Source: Saprospiraceae bacterium
GTDB taxonomy: Bacteria > Bacteroidota > Bacteroidia > Chitinophagales > Saprospiraceae
NCBI GenBank assembly: GCA_016715105.1
Contig: JADKBO010000013.1
Span: 62,001 to 126,000, forward strand
Length of the DNA stretch: 64,000 bases
Reading direction: 5' to 3'
The translations under genes were made by a program, and so were the position numbers. Positions 17,263-26,167 of the stretch are shown here, one piece after another (the first letter of the stretch is position 1; each line of letters opens with the position of its first letter). A model generated the notes under the pieces. It did not search any database. It was not told where the DNA came from and worked only from the letters and a program-made list of their open reading frames with translations.

Positions 17263-18249
17263 CTACCCTTTGCCACCTTGAAGAAATGATTGATATTCCT
17301 CCAATTCTGCCCATTTACCTGCATCAGCAAGTTCGGCTTGTTTAGGCCAAGTTTCCGGATCAGCAAGCTGAAAGTTTGGCCCAGCAGCAGTAAGGATTTC
17401 TTTAATACTAGCAGGACTTGCCTCAGAAAGTGCTTTCCAAGTTTTGATACCAGCATTATGTAATAATTCCTCTATTTTGGGGCCTATGCCTTCCACAATT
17501 TTTAAATCGTCTTGTTTATATGACTTGATGATTCCCAATTTGATCATCAATTTTTCCAATTTTGAATCACTGGAAGTTCCGGTAGCGACGCCGCCATCCA
17601 AGTCTTTTTGTAATAACACCAAGCCATTGAAGTCACCATCAGCAGCCATTTTTGCTTGGGCAGCCCATGAACTTGGATCAATGATTTTGTAAGAATCTCC
17701 ATACTTGTTGAGAATGGCTCTGAGTTCTTCCGGACTTTTCGCAGCCAATTCACTCCAAGAATCAATGCCATTTTCTTTGAGCACTTCTTCCATTTTCGGC
17801 CCAATACCTTCAATGATTTGAAGATTATTTGTTTTGAGTTTGGCGTATTTTCCACTATCATCTCCTCCTCCAGCGAAAGCCATACCAGAAGTGGCAGACC
17901 CTGCGGCACCTGCAGCAAAACTACTGGCCAAATCTACACCTGCACCACTGGGCTACCACCAGCTGCAAGACTAGATTTGAGAGAAGAAACTTCTTCTTCC
18001 ATTTCTCTCACCCGGCCTTTTGCCAATGCTATTTCACCATCAAAATCGGCAGTCTTTGATCTGCACTCAGCCAGATTGGACTCCAGACCTTTTATTTTAT
18101 TGTTTAAAGAGGAAATTGTAGCCTCCAAACCTGCTATTTGCGATTTGTACTTTGCCCACAAAGCCCAGCCAATGCCCAAGGCCTAATAAAAATGGTAAAA
18201 GCCAATAAAGCCACCATGGAAAGTCACATATACTGATTAAAAATATCAT
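17263..18249 (-). CDS. Membrane-anchored coiled-coil protein with two helix-hairpin-helix domains (frameshifted here)
   Basis: Three frames give one protein. Frame one (ATG 18247-18249) encodes the anchor MIFLISICDFPWW followed by LLPFLLGLG. Frame two gives GWALWAKYKSQ and a coiled coil to about 17950. Frame three gives two repeats of about 80 residues opening with LQIIEGIGPKMEEVL and LKIVEGIGPKIEELL, helix-hairpin-helix units of the DUF4332 kind. One extra base near 18176 (in GGG) and a compensating change near 17950 explain the breaks. HhH units usually bind DNA or protein backbone, but here they are tethered to a membrane. It forms an operon with the small anchor ORF and the OmpA gene. Confidence 0.7.
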
Positions 18250-18313
18250 GATTTTATTATTTTAAAAGTTGATTATTTAATTATTCTAAAGTTCGGTTTT
18301 GTGAATTTGTAAC

Positions 18314-18460
18314 TTATATGTTTTCTTTTCTTCTGCTTTCTGGACCAGATTTTGATTTATGGTTTAAACCCATTTTCCATCCTACGCCCATTCCTAGTAA
18401 AAATGGAACTATCCAAAAAAACCACCAAGGAAAGTCAACCATACTGATCAAAAATATCAC
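18314..18460 (-). CDS. 48-residue membrane microprotein, copy of the neighbouring anchor
   Basis: Starting at GTG (18458-18460), the frame reads IFLISMVDFPWWFFW then VPFLLGMGVGWKMG and a basic tail ending RRKENI. It matches the first about 28 residues of the downstream HhH protein almost position by position (IFLISI-DFPWW-PFLLGLG). The helix is followed by positive charges, so the tail would lie in the cytoplasm. It is a complete small ORF between the OmpA gene and the HhH gene on the same strand, 23 bases after the OmpA stop. Either a functional small membrane protein or a leftover of anchor duplication. Confidence 0.55.
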   Translation of the reverse strand: MIFLISMVDFPWWFFWIVPFLLGMGVGWKMGLNHKSKSGPESRRKENI

Positions 18461-18483
18461 CTTTTCACTTTTTTAAATGTTGA

Positions 18484-19302
18484 TTATTTAATTATTTGAA
18501 GTTCGGTTCTTCGGTTTTGTTGCCTTCCTGCATCTGTGTCATTGGTTGCAATGGGTTGACTTTCACCAGCACTGTTCGCTGTAATCTGAGCAGCAGATAC
18601 GCCTTGACTGATCAGATAATCCCTCACAATATTGGATCTTCTCTGTCCAAGTTTCACATTGCTGTCATCATCACCCACATTGTCTGTGTGGCCTGTGAGC
18701 ACAACTTTTTCTCCAGATGTTTTCACACGAGCGGCAACATCCTTGAGATAGGTTTCCACTTCTGCGCTGTTGAGCTTATTGGTAGAATTGAATGGAAAAT
18801 AAATCATGGTTTTATCCGCTACTTCCTTCACATTTTCAGTATTGACTTTATAACCAAAGTCACAAGCTTCAAATGGATTTACTTTATCAGGATCACCATC
18901 CAACATTCTGGATAATAATCTCACCCGATCGTCTGGGATTTCGGTAAATAATTTCCTTGCAGCATCAGCTCGAGCCAATCCCAAGTTTTCAAAAGTGGTA
19001 GTATTAGCCTCATTTTTACCATACAAACCTGTAATTTCCAATAGTTTGTCAGCACCGAGTGCATCTAAAATCTCCTTTTTTCTAGCTGCCCATCCATCAT
19101 TGGTTATTGCATCACCGCTCGAATATTTGTAAAGTAATGGACCTGTAGCCTTGACTACAGCCGTACTAGCCGCTGTATCAACTACGCCAGTGGTGACGCC
19201 CATGGCATCACCTACTCCTTTACAATTTTTTGAACATTGATATGAAAACCAACCCAGAATAAGCCACGCTAAAAGAAACAATAACGCTAATAAGTTTCTC
19301 AT
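18484..19302 (-). CDS. OmpA family protein
   Basis: A 272-residue protein with one N-terminal membrane segment (LLALLFLLAWLILGWFSYQC) and a C-terminal OmpA domain from about residue 165. The peptidoglycan-binding motif is clear: LTGHTDNVGDDDSN, then LGQRRSNIVRDYLISQG and QQNRRTELQI at the end. The middle (residues 60-150) resembles a shorter diverged repeat with ITGLYGKNE and NLGLARADAARKLF, which is like a second, degenerate OmpA-type unit. It would tie a membrane to the cell wall. First gene of an operon with the DFPWW microprotein and the HhH protein. Confidence 0.88.
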   Translation of the reverse strand: MRNLLALLFLLAWLILGWFSYQCSKNCKGVGDAMGVTTGVVDTAASTAVVKATGPLLYKYSSGDAITNDGWAARKKEILDALGADKLLEITGLYGKNEANTTTFENLGLARADAARKLFTEIPDDRVRLLSRMLDGDPDKVNPFEACDFGYKVNTENVKEVADKTMIYFPFNSTNKLNSAEVETYLKDVAARVKTSGEKVVLTGHTDNVGDDDSNVKLGQRRSNIVRDYLISQGVSAAQITANSAGESQPIATNDTDAGRQQNRRTELQIIK

Positions 19303-19567
19303 TTATAAAAATAGTTGGTTGGTGAATAAATAGATCGGAAATATATCGTATAAATTGATTTTAACATAATTTTTTGTTCATAATTCTTAGTTAGCGGGTA
19401 TTATATATTGATTATTAAATCCATTTTATTATAATGTTATGGTTGTGATGCAATTTGGTACCATTAGCATTCGAAAAAACAAGATTATAATTATCATCCG
19501 AAGTCCAGGACTAAAAACAAAGCGACAATAAGTTTTTTGCTAAAATGGATATTTTGAGGAGGTTAAA

Positions 19568-19575
19568 TATATTTG
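19568..19575 (+). promoter_or_regulatory. Promoter -7 box for panC
   Basis: Perfect TATATTTG, 66 bases before the chosen ATG at 19642; no TTTG lies at the ideal spacing upstream. The rest of the gap back to 19302 is AT-rich with no coding signal. Confidence 0.45.
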
Positions 19576-19641
19576 CAACATTGTAAAAATGTAAAAGTCA
19601 CTCACAAGGAAAAATGGCTGCCTTTTGCCCAATCATTTCTA

Positions 19642-20487
19642 ATGACAAAAGTATTTCACACAATAGATCAACTGGCTGAATTGATTTATTCGCATAAAAA
19701 GGAAGGTCAAACGGTTGCATTTGTACCTACTATGGGCGCTCTACATGAAGGTCATGCCTCACTGATCATAGAAGCAAAAAAGAAACACCCCATTGTAGTT
19801 TCGAGCATTTTTGTGAATCCGACTCAATTTAATGACCCCTCTGATCTTGAAAAATATCCAAGAACACTTGAGAAGGACACTATTATCTGCAGGGAAGCGG
19901 GATTAGATTACTTATATGTACCAACTGTGCATGAAATCTATCCTCCAAGTTTTAATACTACATTGGATCTTGATTTGAATGGACTGGATTTGGTCATGGA
20001 AGGTAAATTCAGACCCGGTCATTTCGACGGCGTATGTCAAGTGGTCAAAAGATTGCTAGATTTGGTCATGCCCACACACCTCTACATGGGTCAGAAGGAT
20101 TTTCAACAATTTACCATCATACAATACATGTTGCATCAATTGAAAATACCTGTAGAATTGGTAGTGATTGAAACTTCCAGAGAAAAAAGCGGCTTGGCCA
20201 GAAGTTCTAGAAACACCAGACTCTCGCCGGCAGGTATAAAAAAAGCTTCCGTTATTTATAGGACCATGTCAGCTATAAAGGAAAAACAAAATACTTTGTC
20301 TGTTCCTGAATTAGAAAATTATGGTATGAAACGTTTGAAAAGAGCTGGATTTGAACCCGAATATGTGACCATCTCAGATTCTAAAACTTTAAAAGCGGTT
20401 GAAAAATTAGATGGTAAAAAGAGCGCAGTACTTTGCCTTGCTGCTTGGTTGGAAGGGGTGAGATTGATAGATAACATCTTGCTATAA
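19642..20487 (+). CDS. panC: Pantothenate synthetase
   Basis: A 281-residue enzyme that joins pantoate and beta-alanine using ATP, the last step of pantothenate synthesis. The nucleotide-binding PTMGALHEGHASLI, the VSSIFVNPTQFN strand, the GKFRPGHFDGV loop, YMGQKDFQQ and ARSSRNTRLS are all standard. Start at ATG 19642 (MTKVFHTIDQL) gives family length; the frame extends upstream to 19573, inside the promoter box. panB and panD are not nearby. The following gene is separated by 71 bases and has no obvious link. Confidence 0.96.
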   Translation: MTKVFHTIDQLAELIYSHKKEGQTVAFVPTMGALHEGHASLIIEAKKKHPIVVSSIFVNPTQFNDPSDLEKYPRTLEKDTIICREAGLDYLYVPTVHEIYPPSFNTTLDLDLNGLDLVMEGKFRPGHFDGVCQVVKRLLDLVMPTHLYMGQKDFQQFTIIQYMLHQLKIPVELVVIETSREKSGLARSSRNTRLSPAGIKKASVIYRTMSAIKEKQNTLSVPELENYGMKRLKRAGFEPEYVTISDSKTLKAVEKLDGKKSAVLCLAAWLEGVRLIDNILL

Positions 20488-20558
20488 TGATTGACATCAT
20501 TGCGGAATAAAACTGTTATCTTCAACTTTTATATAGTTCCTCCCTAAATTTACCTCTT

Positions 20559-21657
20559 ATGAATAAATCAAAAGAAATCATCCAGACAGAATCTGATGCC
20601 GCCTACATGTACGAGCAATTGGCACTCATGCAAGAGGACGAACAAATCAGGCAATTTTATATGGAAATGGCTGCCATTGAAGGTGGCCATCGAGATAGTT
20701 TTTTGAAAGAAATAAGGGAAACATTTCCAACTTTTAAAACTCCAGTGCCTTCTACCAGGGCCAAAATATTAGTCTGGTTGGCACACAAATTTGGAGAGAA
20801 CATTCTTTTGAGTAGTCTTATGGATACCGAAAAAAGTGTGTCAGCATCTTCCGTGATCTTGAAGAAGAAAAAGGGAGAAAGATTACTCGGAAATGAAAAC
20901 AGACATGTACAAATTCTCCAATCCATTCAGCAAATGAGTGGCGCAAACCTTGGGAAAATTGAAAAACAACATCGTACAGTTGGAGGCAATGCATTGAGAG
21001 CAGCAGTCCTTGGTGCCAACGATGGTTTGGTATCCAATATGAGTTTGGTAATGGGTGTTGCCGGAGCTTCTTCAGGAGGAAGTGAAGTGGTGATTGCTGG
21101 AACCGCTGGACTGCTTGCTGGTGCCATATCTATGGCTTTGGGTGAATGGATTTCAGTAAAAAGCTCCCAAGAACTATTTGAACGCCAAATCGAATTGGAA
21201 CGAGCAGAAGTAGAAGCACATCCAGAAGAAGAAATGCGAGAATTGATTTTGCTTTATAAGGCCAAAGGTTTGGACGAAGTTAATGCAAGAAAAATTGCTG
21301 AAGAAGCTTTTAAAGAACCAGATAAAGCTCACATGATTTTGGTGACTGAAGAATTGGGTATAAGTGCAGAAGAAATGAAATAATTCACCTTGGGAAGCTG
21401 CCATTGCTTCATTTTTCTTGTTTGTTGTGGGAGCCATCATACCATTATTTCCATTTTTCTTTTCAAACGGGGAAAAAGCCATCGGAGTCAGTGTATTTGT
21501 TAGCACTATCGGATTATTTGGAATAGGTGCAGCAATAACGCTCATAACTGGCAGATCTTTTTGGAAATCAGGGTTGAGACAGGTACTTTTTGGATTGGCA
21601 GCGGCTGCAGTAACTTTTGGAATTGGGCGTTTGATTGGCATAAATTTGGCTGGATAA
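20559..21657 (+). CDS. Ferritin-like/VIT1 fusion, probable iron transporter (frameshifted here)
   Basis: Residues 1-135 form a rubrerythrin-like helical bundle with Glu-rich segments (QTESDAAYMYEQL, ENRHVQIL); after RAAVLGANDGLVSNMSL begins a VIT1/CCC1 membrane domain. The first frame stops at 21383 after EELGISAEEMK, and the next frame resumes with NSPWEAAIASFF and VVGAIIPLFPFF to 21657. Removing one T at about 21381 joins them. The layout matches membrane-bound ferritin MbfA of Alphaproteobacteria, which exports iron under stress; the same role here is inference. The whole protein would be about 365 residues with five C-terminal helices. Confidence 0.75.
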
Positions 21658-21760
21658 AAATCCTTGCTTCAATCTATGCACACTTTTTTCTCTTCGCTAT
21701 TTGATGTTTTGTATCAAAACTAGCCAAATTGAAGTATGGCAAGTTTCATGTGTAGGTTTT

Positions 21761-22027
21761 TCAACTGAAAAAAGCATCATTTGCAATTTTCAAAAAAATA
21801 CTACCATTGTTTATTGAAATGTTTACTTTTGCCCCTTCTCCTAAGTAATTAAGCGATGACTCTTTGTTGTTATGCAAGAACCCTGACCAAAGCTCAATTA
21901 CAACGGATTTGATATTATTTTCAAATGTACAGCAGTCACAATGATATTTACCCTCAGTGTAAGCTTCTTTGTTTATGCTGTAATTTATATCTGTTGTTAC
22001 TGCTGTTACATTTTTCTCAACAGCCTT
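21761..22027 (-). CDS. Unrecognised small ORF without a normal start (possible damaged gene)
   Basis: The minus strand is open for 88 codons with protein-like composition. The start is AVEKNVTAVTTDINYS, the middle has a cysteine-rich YHCDCCTFENN, and then VVIELWSGFLHNN and AKVNISINNGSIFLK to a TGA at 21761. There is no ATG; upstream an alternative frame (QQKILKVFCERLL) suggests a lost or gained base. It follows galM on the same strand. I do not recognise it. It may be the body of a real small gene whose start is hidden by an indel. Confidence 0.35.
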   Translation of the reverse strand, partial: KAVEKNVTAVTTDINYSINKEAYTEGKYHCDCCTFENNIKSVVIELWSGFLHNNKESSLNYLGEGAKVNISINNGSIFLKIANDAFFS

Positions 22028-22076
22028 TCACAAAAAACCTTCAAAATCTTTTGTTGACTTTCAAGTCTTAAGAAAC

Positions 22077-23132
22077 TTAAGATTCTACCTCAAATTTTTG
22101 AACAACGATAGAATAATATGATTCGCCTGCATGTAAAACTGTGCTAGGAAATGAAGGCTGATTAGGACTGTCCGGGAAATGTTGTTGCTCAAGGCAAAAT
22201 GCATTTCTAGATGCATAGTTTGAACCCTTTTTCCCAATATCTTTGCCAGAAAGCGAATTTCCAGTATAAAACTGTAAACCAGGTTCATTGGTCAAAATGC
22301 TCATTTTGATACCATTGGAAGCCCAAGCAATGGCTGCTAATTTGGGCGTTTTATCTCCTTCTTTGTATGGATCCAAAACGAAGTTGTGATCATATCCACC
22401 GACTAATTTTGTTTGAGGATGATCTGCATTTATTTCTAAACCGATGGGTTTTCTGCTCGTGAAATCATAAGGGGTATTAAAAACAGTTGCTAACTCCCCT
22501 GATGGCACGCTTGAAGCATCAAGAGGTGTGTATTTGGAAGCAAACACTTGCAATTCTTGGTCCAAGATGTCACCATTACCTTCTCCCATTAAATTGAAAT
22601 AATTGTGATGCGTAAGATTTACAATCGTTTTTTTATCCGTAGTTGCTTCAAATAGGATGGTCAATTCATTTTCTGTCCCAAGTGTAAAGGTGGCTTGTAC
22701 GGTAAGATTACCGGGAAAACCTTCTTCCATATCTTTTGAATGGTAATTTAAAACGACCTTTTTGGAAGATACAAATTGCACATCCCAAACTACGGCGTGA
22801 AATCCTTTGATGCCTCCATGTAATGAATGGTCGCCACAATTGACTGGTACTTGATATTCATTGTTTCCCAGAGTAAACTTTCCATGTTTTATGCGATTTC
22901 CAACTCGGCCAACAATGGCACCATGGTAACTTTCATCAGCATTTAAATATTCTTCCAGTGAGTTGAAGCCAAGGACAACGTCTACACTCTTTCCTGCTTT
23001 ATCTGGAACGTTCATGGCAACTACCCTTCCACCGTAATTTGTGAGATAAACGATCATTCCTCGATCATTCTTGAGACAAAACAATTCTACTTTTTTCCCA
23101 TCAATGACTTTTTCAAAATCAACTGCTTTCAT
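22077..23132 (-). CDS. galM: Aldose 1-epimerase (galactose mutarotase)
   Basis: A 351-residue epimerase of the GalM family, which interconverts alpha and beta forms of aldohexoses. YLTNYGGRVVAMNVPDK at the start, GAIVGRVGNRIKHGKF, the catalytic His in NLTHHNYFNLMGEG and the catalytic Glu near PGLQFYTGN are all present. No signal peptide, so cytoplasmic. The Leloir genes galK and galT are not beside it. Length and motifs are complete. Confidence 0.95.
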   Translation of the reverse strand: MKAVDFEKVIDGKKVELFCLKNDRGMIVYLTNYGGRVVAMNVPDKAGKSVDVVLGFNSLEEYLNADESYHGAIVGRVGNRIKHGKFTLGNNEYQVPVNCGDHSLHGGIKGFHAVVWDVQFVSSKKVVLNYHSKDMEEGFPGNLTVQATFTLGTENELTILFEATTDKKTIVNLTHHNYFNLMGEGNGDILDQELQVFASKYTPLDASSVPSGELATVFNTPYDFTSRKPIGLEINADHPQTKLVGGYDHNFVLDPYKEGDKTPKLAAIAWASNGIKMSILTNEPGLQFYTGNSLSGKDIGKKGSNYASRNAFCLEQQHFPDSPNQPSFPSTVLHAGESYYSIVVQKFEVES

Positions 23133-23251
23133 ATTTCTTTTTATATTTCTAAACTCACGTCGAAAATACTAAAATTTGAATACTATTGACCTTTTGACCT
23201 AGGTTTAAACCATTATTGAAAAATATTTTACAATACGCTATAATTTTGTGA

Positions 23252-23466
23252 GGGAATTCAATGGGAGTTCAATGGGAGTTCAATAGGAGTTCAATAGGAG
23301 TTCAATAGGAGTTCAAGGGGTGTTCAATAAGAGTTCAATGTGAGTTTAATCCCTTGCAGAAGCAGGGACACGTAGGAGTCATGGGTGTCAGGGAGTTCCT
23401 TGCAAACAGGGACGTAGGAGTTCAATGGGAGTTCAATGGGAGTTCAATAAGAGTTCAATGGGTGTT
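23252..23466. repeat. 12-bp tandem minisatellite in two blocks
   Basis: Two runs (about 23252-23349 and 23413-23466) of a degenerate 12-base unit, GAGTTCAATRGG, eight or so copies in the first and four or five in the second. They are separated by a 60-base stretch that itself contains GGGACxxGTAGGAGT twice. The copies sit in a 550-base gap between galM and the TauE gene. The first copies read ATGGG and later ones ATAGG, showing local spreading. Confidence 0.85.
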
Positions 23467-23638
23467 TTTCATAAAATTTAATTTAGAAATGATGGTGCTT
23501 TATTTTTTCGATAAAATTTACACCTAAATCAGGCTCATGGCTAGTGACTATTGTGACTTATGGCACTCACAGCTGGTAACAAGTTCATTAAAATTCAATT
23601 ACCTCAATTCATCAAAAGCTGAATGCTGATTGCTGAAA

Positions 23639-23664
23639 GCTCGTGGCTCGTGGCTCGTGGCTCG
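23639..23664. repeat. GCTCGTG short tandem repeat
   Basis: Three and a half copies of GCTCGTG just after the end of the TauE gene. A low-complexity run of the kind seen at several gene ends in this window. Confidence 0.7.
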
Positions 23665-23683
23665 CCGCTGTTTCCAATCTGTT

Positions 23684-24586
23684 CTAGAAAAATTTTACCA
23701 GAGTCCTCAAACTCAATAGTATGAGTAAAACGCCAACGATGACAGTCATAGGTTTCCTGGGTATTTTATTGATTAATATAGCAGAAATAGGTGCAGCAAC
23801 AACTCCGCCAATGACCAAACCTACAATGACTTGCCAACCCAATATGCCCTCAAATAAAATAAAGGTAATGCCACTGGCAAAAGAAACCGCAAACTCAGCA
23901 GTGTTGACAGAAGCTATGGTGTATTTAGGATCTCTACCTCGCCCTACGAGAGTTGAAGTCACAATGGGACCCCACCCACCGCCACCAACAGAATCCATGA
24001 ATCCACCAAAACTCGCCAAAATGCCCAAGTTTTTGGATTTCTTTTTCACCTTTTTTTTCCTCAACCCTTTGATAATGATGATGATGGCCAAAATGATCAT
24101 GTACACAGCAATGTAGGGCTTTATCACATTGCCATCAATCACATCCGATAAAAGGTATGCTCCAAAAATTGACCCAATGACGCCTGGTATCAATAAATTT
24201 AAAACCAATTTTTTGTTGATATTTTTGAACCTGTAGTGGGACATTGCCGACGCGCCAGTGGTAAACATTTCAGCAACGTGGACACCCATGCTGCTTACTG
24301 CAGGGCTTACGCCAAAAGCAAGTAAAAACGAAGTACACGTCGCACCATAACCCATTCCCAAAGTGCCATCTACCAATTGTGCAAAAACGCCAATGCATAA
24401 GTATATTAAAAAATTTCGATCAAAACCTTCTTTAAAATTTTCATAAGTAAATGCATCCTGGTAATTGTAATATAAAATAACCAACATTCCAGCTAGCAAT
24501 AAAATGGGAATAGCATACCATAAATGATTCTGACCTTTTTCGGGACTTTGTTGCTGAGTTGTTCGCTGTAAGTTTTTCGTTTCCAT
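23684..24586 (-). CDS. Sulfite exporter TauE/SafE family permease
   Basis: A 300-residue integral membrane protein with eight or nine helices after a polar 25-residue tail. Typical segments are AQLVDGTLGMGYGATCTSFLLAFGVSP in the first repeat and LASFGGFMDSVGGGGWGPIVTSTL in the second. These are the two homologous halves that carry the transport signature. The family moves sulfite, sulfoacetate or other organosulfur anions across the inner membrane; substrate here unknown. It lies ten bases after the DUF2490 gene on the same strand. Confidence 0.92.
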   Translation of the reverse strand: METKNLQRTTQQQSPEKGQNHLWYAIPILLLAGMLVILYYNYQDAFTYENFKEGFDRNFLIYLCIGVFAQLVDGTLGMGYGATCTSFLLAFGVSPAVSSMGVHVAEMFTTGASAMSHYRFKNINKKLVLNLLIPGVIGSIFGAYLLSDVIDGNVIKPYIAVYMIILAIIIIIKGLRKKKVKKKSKNLGILASFGGFMDSVGGGGWGPIVTSTLVGRGRDPKYTIASVNTAEFAVSFASGITFILFEGILGWQVIVGLVIGGVVAAPISAILINKIPRKPMTVIVGVLLILLSLRTLVKFF

Positions 24587-24596
24587 AAATCCTCAA

Positions 24597-25328
24597 TTAA
24601 AACTTTTGTGAAAGTGTAATCCTGCTGATATCTCTTTGATAATATTGATACCCTGAGGACCGCTGTTGGTACCAGTATATATAACTAAACTCTATCGATG
24701 TTTTACTGCCAAGGTTTTGCTCAAATGCTACTATCACCCTATTTTGATCAAATCGATTATAAACTATATTTTTACCTGCATTAACCATGATTTCATTAGC
24801 AAGTTTGATTTGAGTTGGCAGATCTTCAGATAGAATAAGGAGATTTAAGGATGCCATTAATCTATATCTCATCCGCCAATTGAAGTCATACCCTTCCTGT
24901 AATTTGATCCCATCATTTTTTCTTATGAATCGCTCATCTACACGAAATCGATGTGTAATAATCAATTTATTGCTCACTCTGGTTTGATAATGCAGCTCCT
25001 GAACGGTTCGGAGTTCGGGCACTATGAGTTGCGACAAAGACTCAGGATCTTGAGGGCTTTGCAATGAATAGGTGAAACCCCCAGCTACTTCAGCTTTTGA
25101 AAACTTATAATGCAGCCGGCTATGAAAAATAAAATGGTGCTGGCGATTGTGTTTAAAAAAACTACGATTTTCGATTTCACCCTGCAAAGCCAATTTGGGA
25201 CTGAATGCGATTTGGCTGCTGTATCTCAACCAATATAAATTCTGACGAGACACCTGTTTGGATTGGGCTTCCATTGCAAAAGATTGCAATAAAAATGCGG
25301 TAATAATTAGAAAATACATTGCCTTCAT
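24597..25328 (-). CDS. DUF2490 domain outer-membrane protein
   Basis: A 243-residue protein with a signal peptide (MKAMYFLIITAFLLQSFAMEAQ) and a DUF2490 body: QNLYWLRYSSQIAFSPKLALQ, RLHYKFSKAEVAGGFTYSL, ELRTVQELHYQTR and a C-terminal strand ending LSQKF. Strand alternation and the aromatic C-terminus indicate a small outer-membrane beta-barrel. The family is restricted mostly to Bacteroidota and has no known function. It is upstream of and probably co-transcribed with the TauE permease. Confidence 0.82.
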   Translation of the reverse strand: MKAMYFLIITAFLLQSFAMEAQSKQVSRQNLYWLRYSSQIAFSPKLALQGEIENRSFFKHNRQHHFIFHSRLHYKFSKAEVAGGFTYSLQSPQDPESLSQLIVPELRTVQELHYQTRVSNKLIITHRFRVDERFIRKNDGIKLQEGYDFNWRMRYRLMASLNLLILSEDLPTQIKLANEIMVNAGKNIVYNRFDQNRVIVAFEQNLGSKTSIEFSYIYWYQQRSSGYQYYQRDISRITLSQKF

Positions 25329-25530
25329 CCAAAAAAATATTCAAATCGAAGCACAAATATATTTATATTATACTTATTCCATAGGATATATATAATTAAT
25401 TTGAGAAAAAATTACTTCTTTACCTTCAGACACGGTTATGAGGAATAAAGAATGTTTTCAACAATCAAAACTGAAGTACTTTTCGCTCAGAAAATTTTTG
25501 TGTGATTGAGGGAAACTTATACCTACCTTA

Positions 25531-26070
25531 TTAGTTAATGGTTTCAATGACTTTACCACAGGTCATCATTTCACTTCCGTAATATGGATTTTGGACCTTC
25601 TTTTCTTTACTCAGCCAATTCGCGCCTTTTCCATCGTTTGCCATTGGGCAATATTGATGGTAGACCGGTGCTTCATATTTTTCCACTTTCATCAACTTAT
25701 ACATATTATCAGAAAGCGTAATGAACAGTTTACGCTGAAATTTAATGGTTTTTGACTCGCCTATTTTATTTACATCCTCCTTTAAGGTTGGGAGTATTTC
25801 CATCCAAACATCATGAGACTCTTTGCCCAGTTTCCCCATTTCAACAGCATTGATTTTTTCATACAATTGCTTTGCAGCTTTAGAAGCACTGCCGGCGTCA
25901 GTGGATACCAATGCATCTTTGAGTTTAAAGTATTGATCAAAAACATCGTTTAAGACACTTTTTTTAACTTTGAAAGCACTGGTAGCACTTAAGTTACTCC
26001 AATTTGCTGAAACTATTGTTGACATAGAGGAAATAGCCAAAACCAACATCATTTTTACAGTAAACTTCAT
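25531..26070 (-). CDS. DUF3347 domain periplasmic protein
   Basis: A 179-residue protein with a signal peptide ending near VSANW and a DUF3347 body. It opens SVLNDVFDQYFKLKDALV and has the conserved C-terminal block YHQYCPMANDGKGANWLS, then NPYYGSEMMTCGKV. The two Cys and nearby Met residues look suited to copper binding. In other Bacteroidota this domain sits next to or inside copper efflux adaptors (CusB-type), so a role in copper handling is reasonable inference; no efflux genes are nearby here. Confidence 0.85.
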   Translation of the reverse strand: MKFTVKMMLVLAISSMSTIVSANWSNLSATSAFKVKKSVLNDVFDQYFKLKDALVSTDAGSASKAAKQLYEKINAVEMGKLGKESHDVWMEILPTLKEDVNKIGESKTIKFQRKLFITLSDNMYKLMKVEKYEAPVYHQYCPMANDGKGANWLSKEKKVQNPYYGSEMMTCGKVIETIN

Positions 26071-26167
26071 CTTATTAATTTTATCAATTAACGATTTTTT
26101 TATTGCTAAGTTTCAAAAGTTTGGTTAAAACCCGTAAAACCGTACCCTGTAAAGCGCAAAATGCAGA

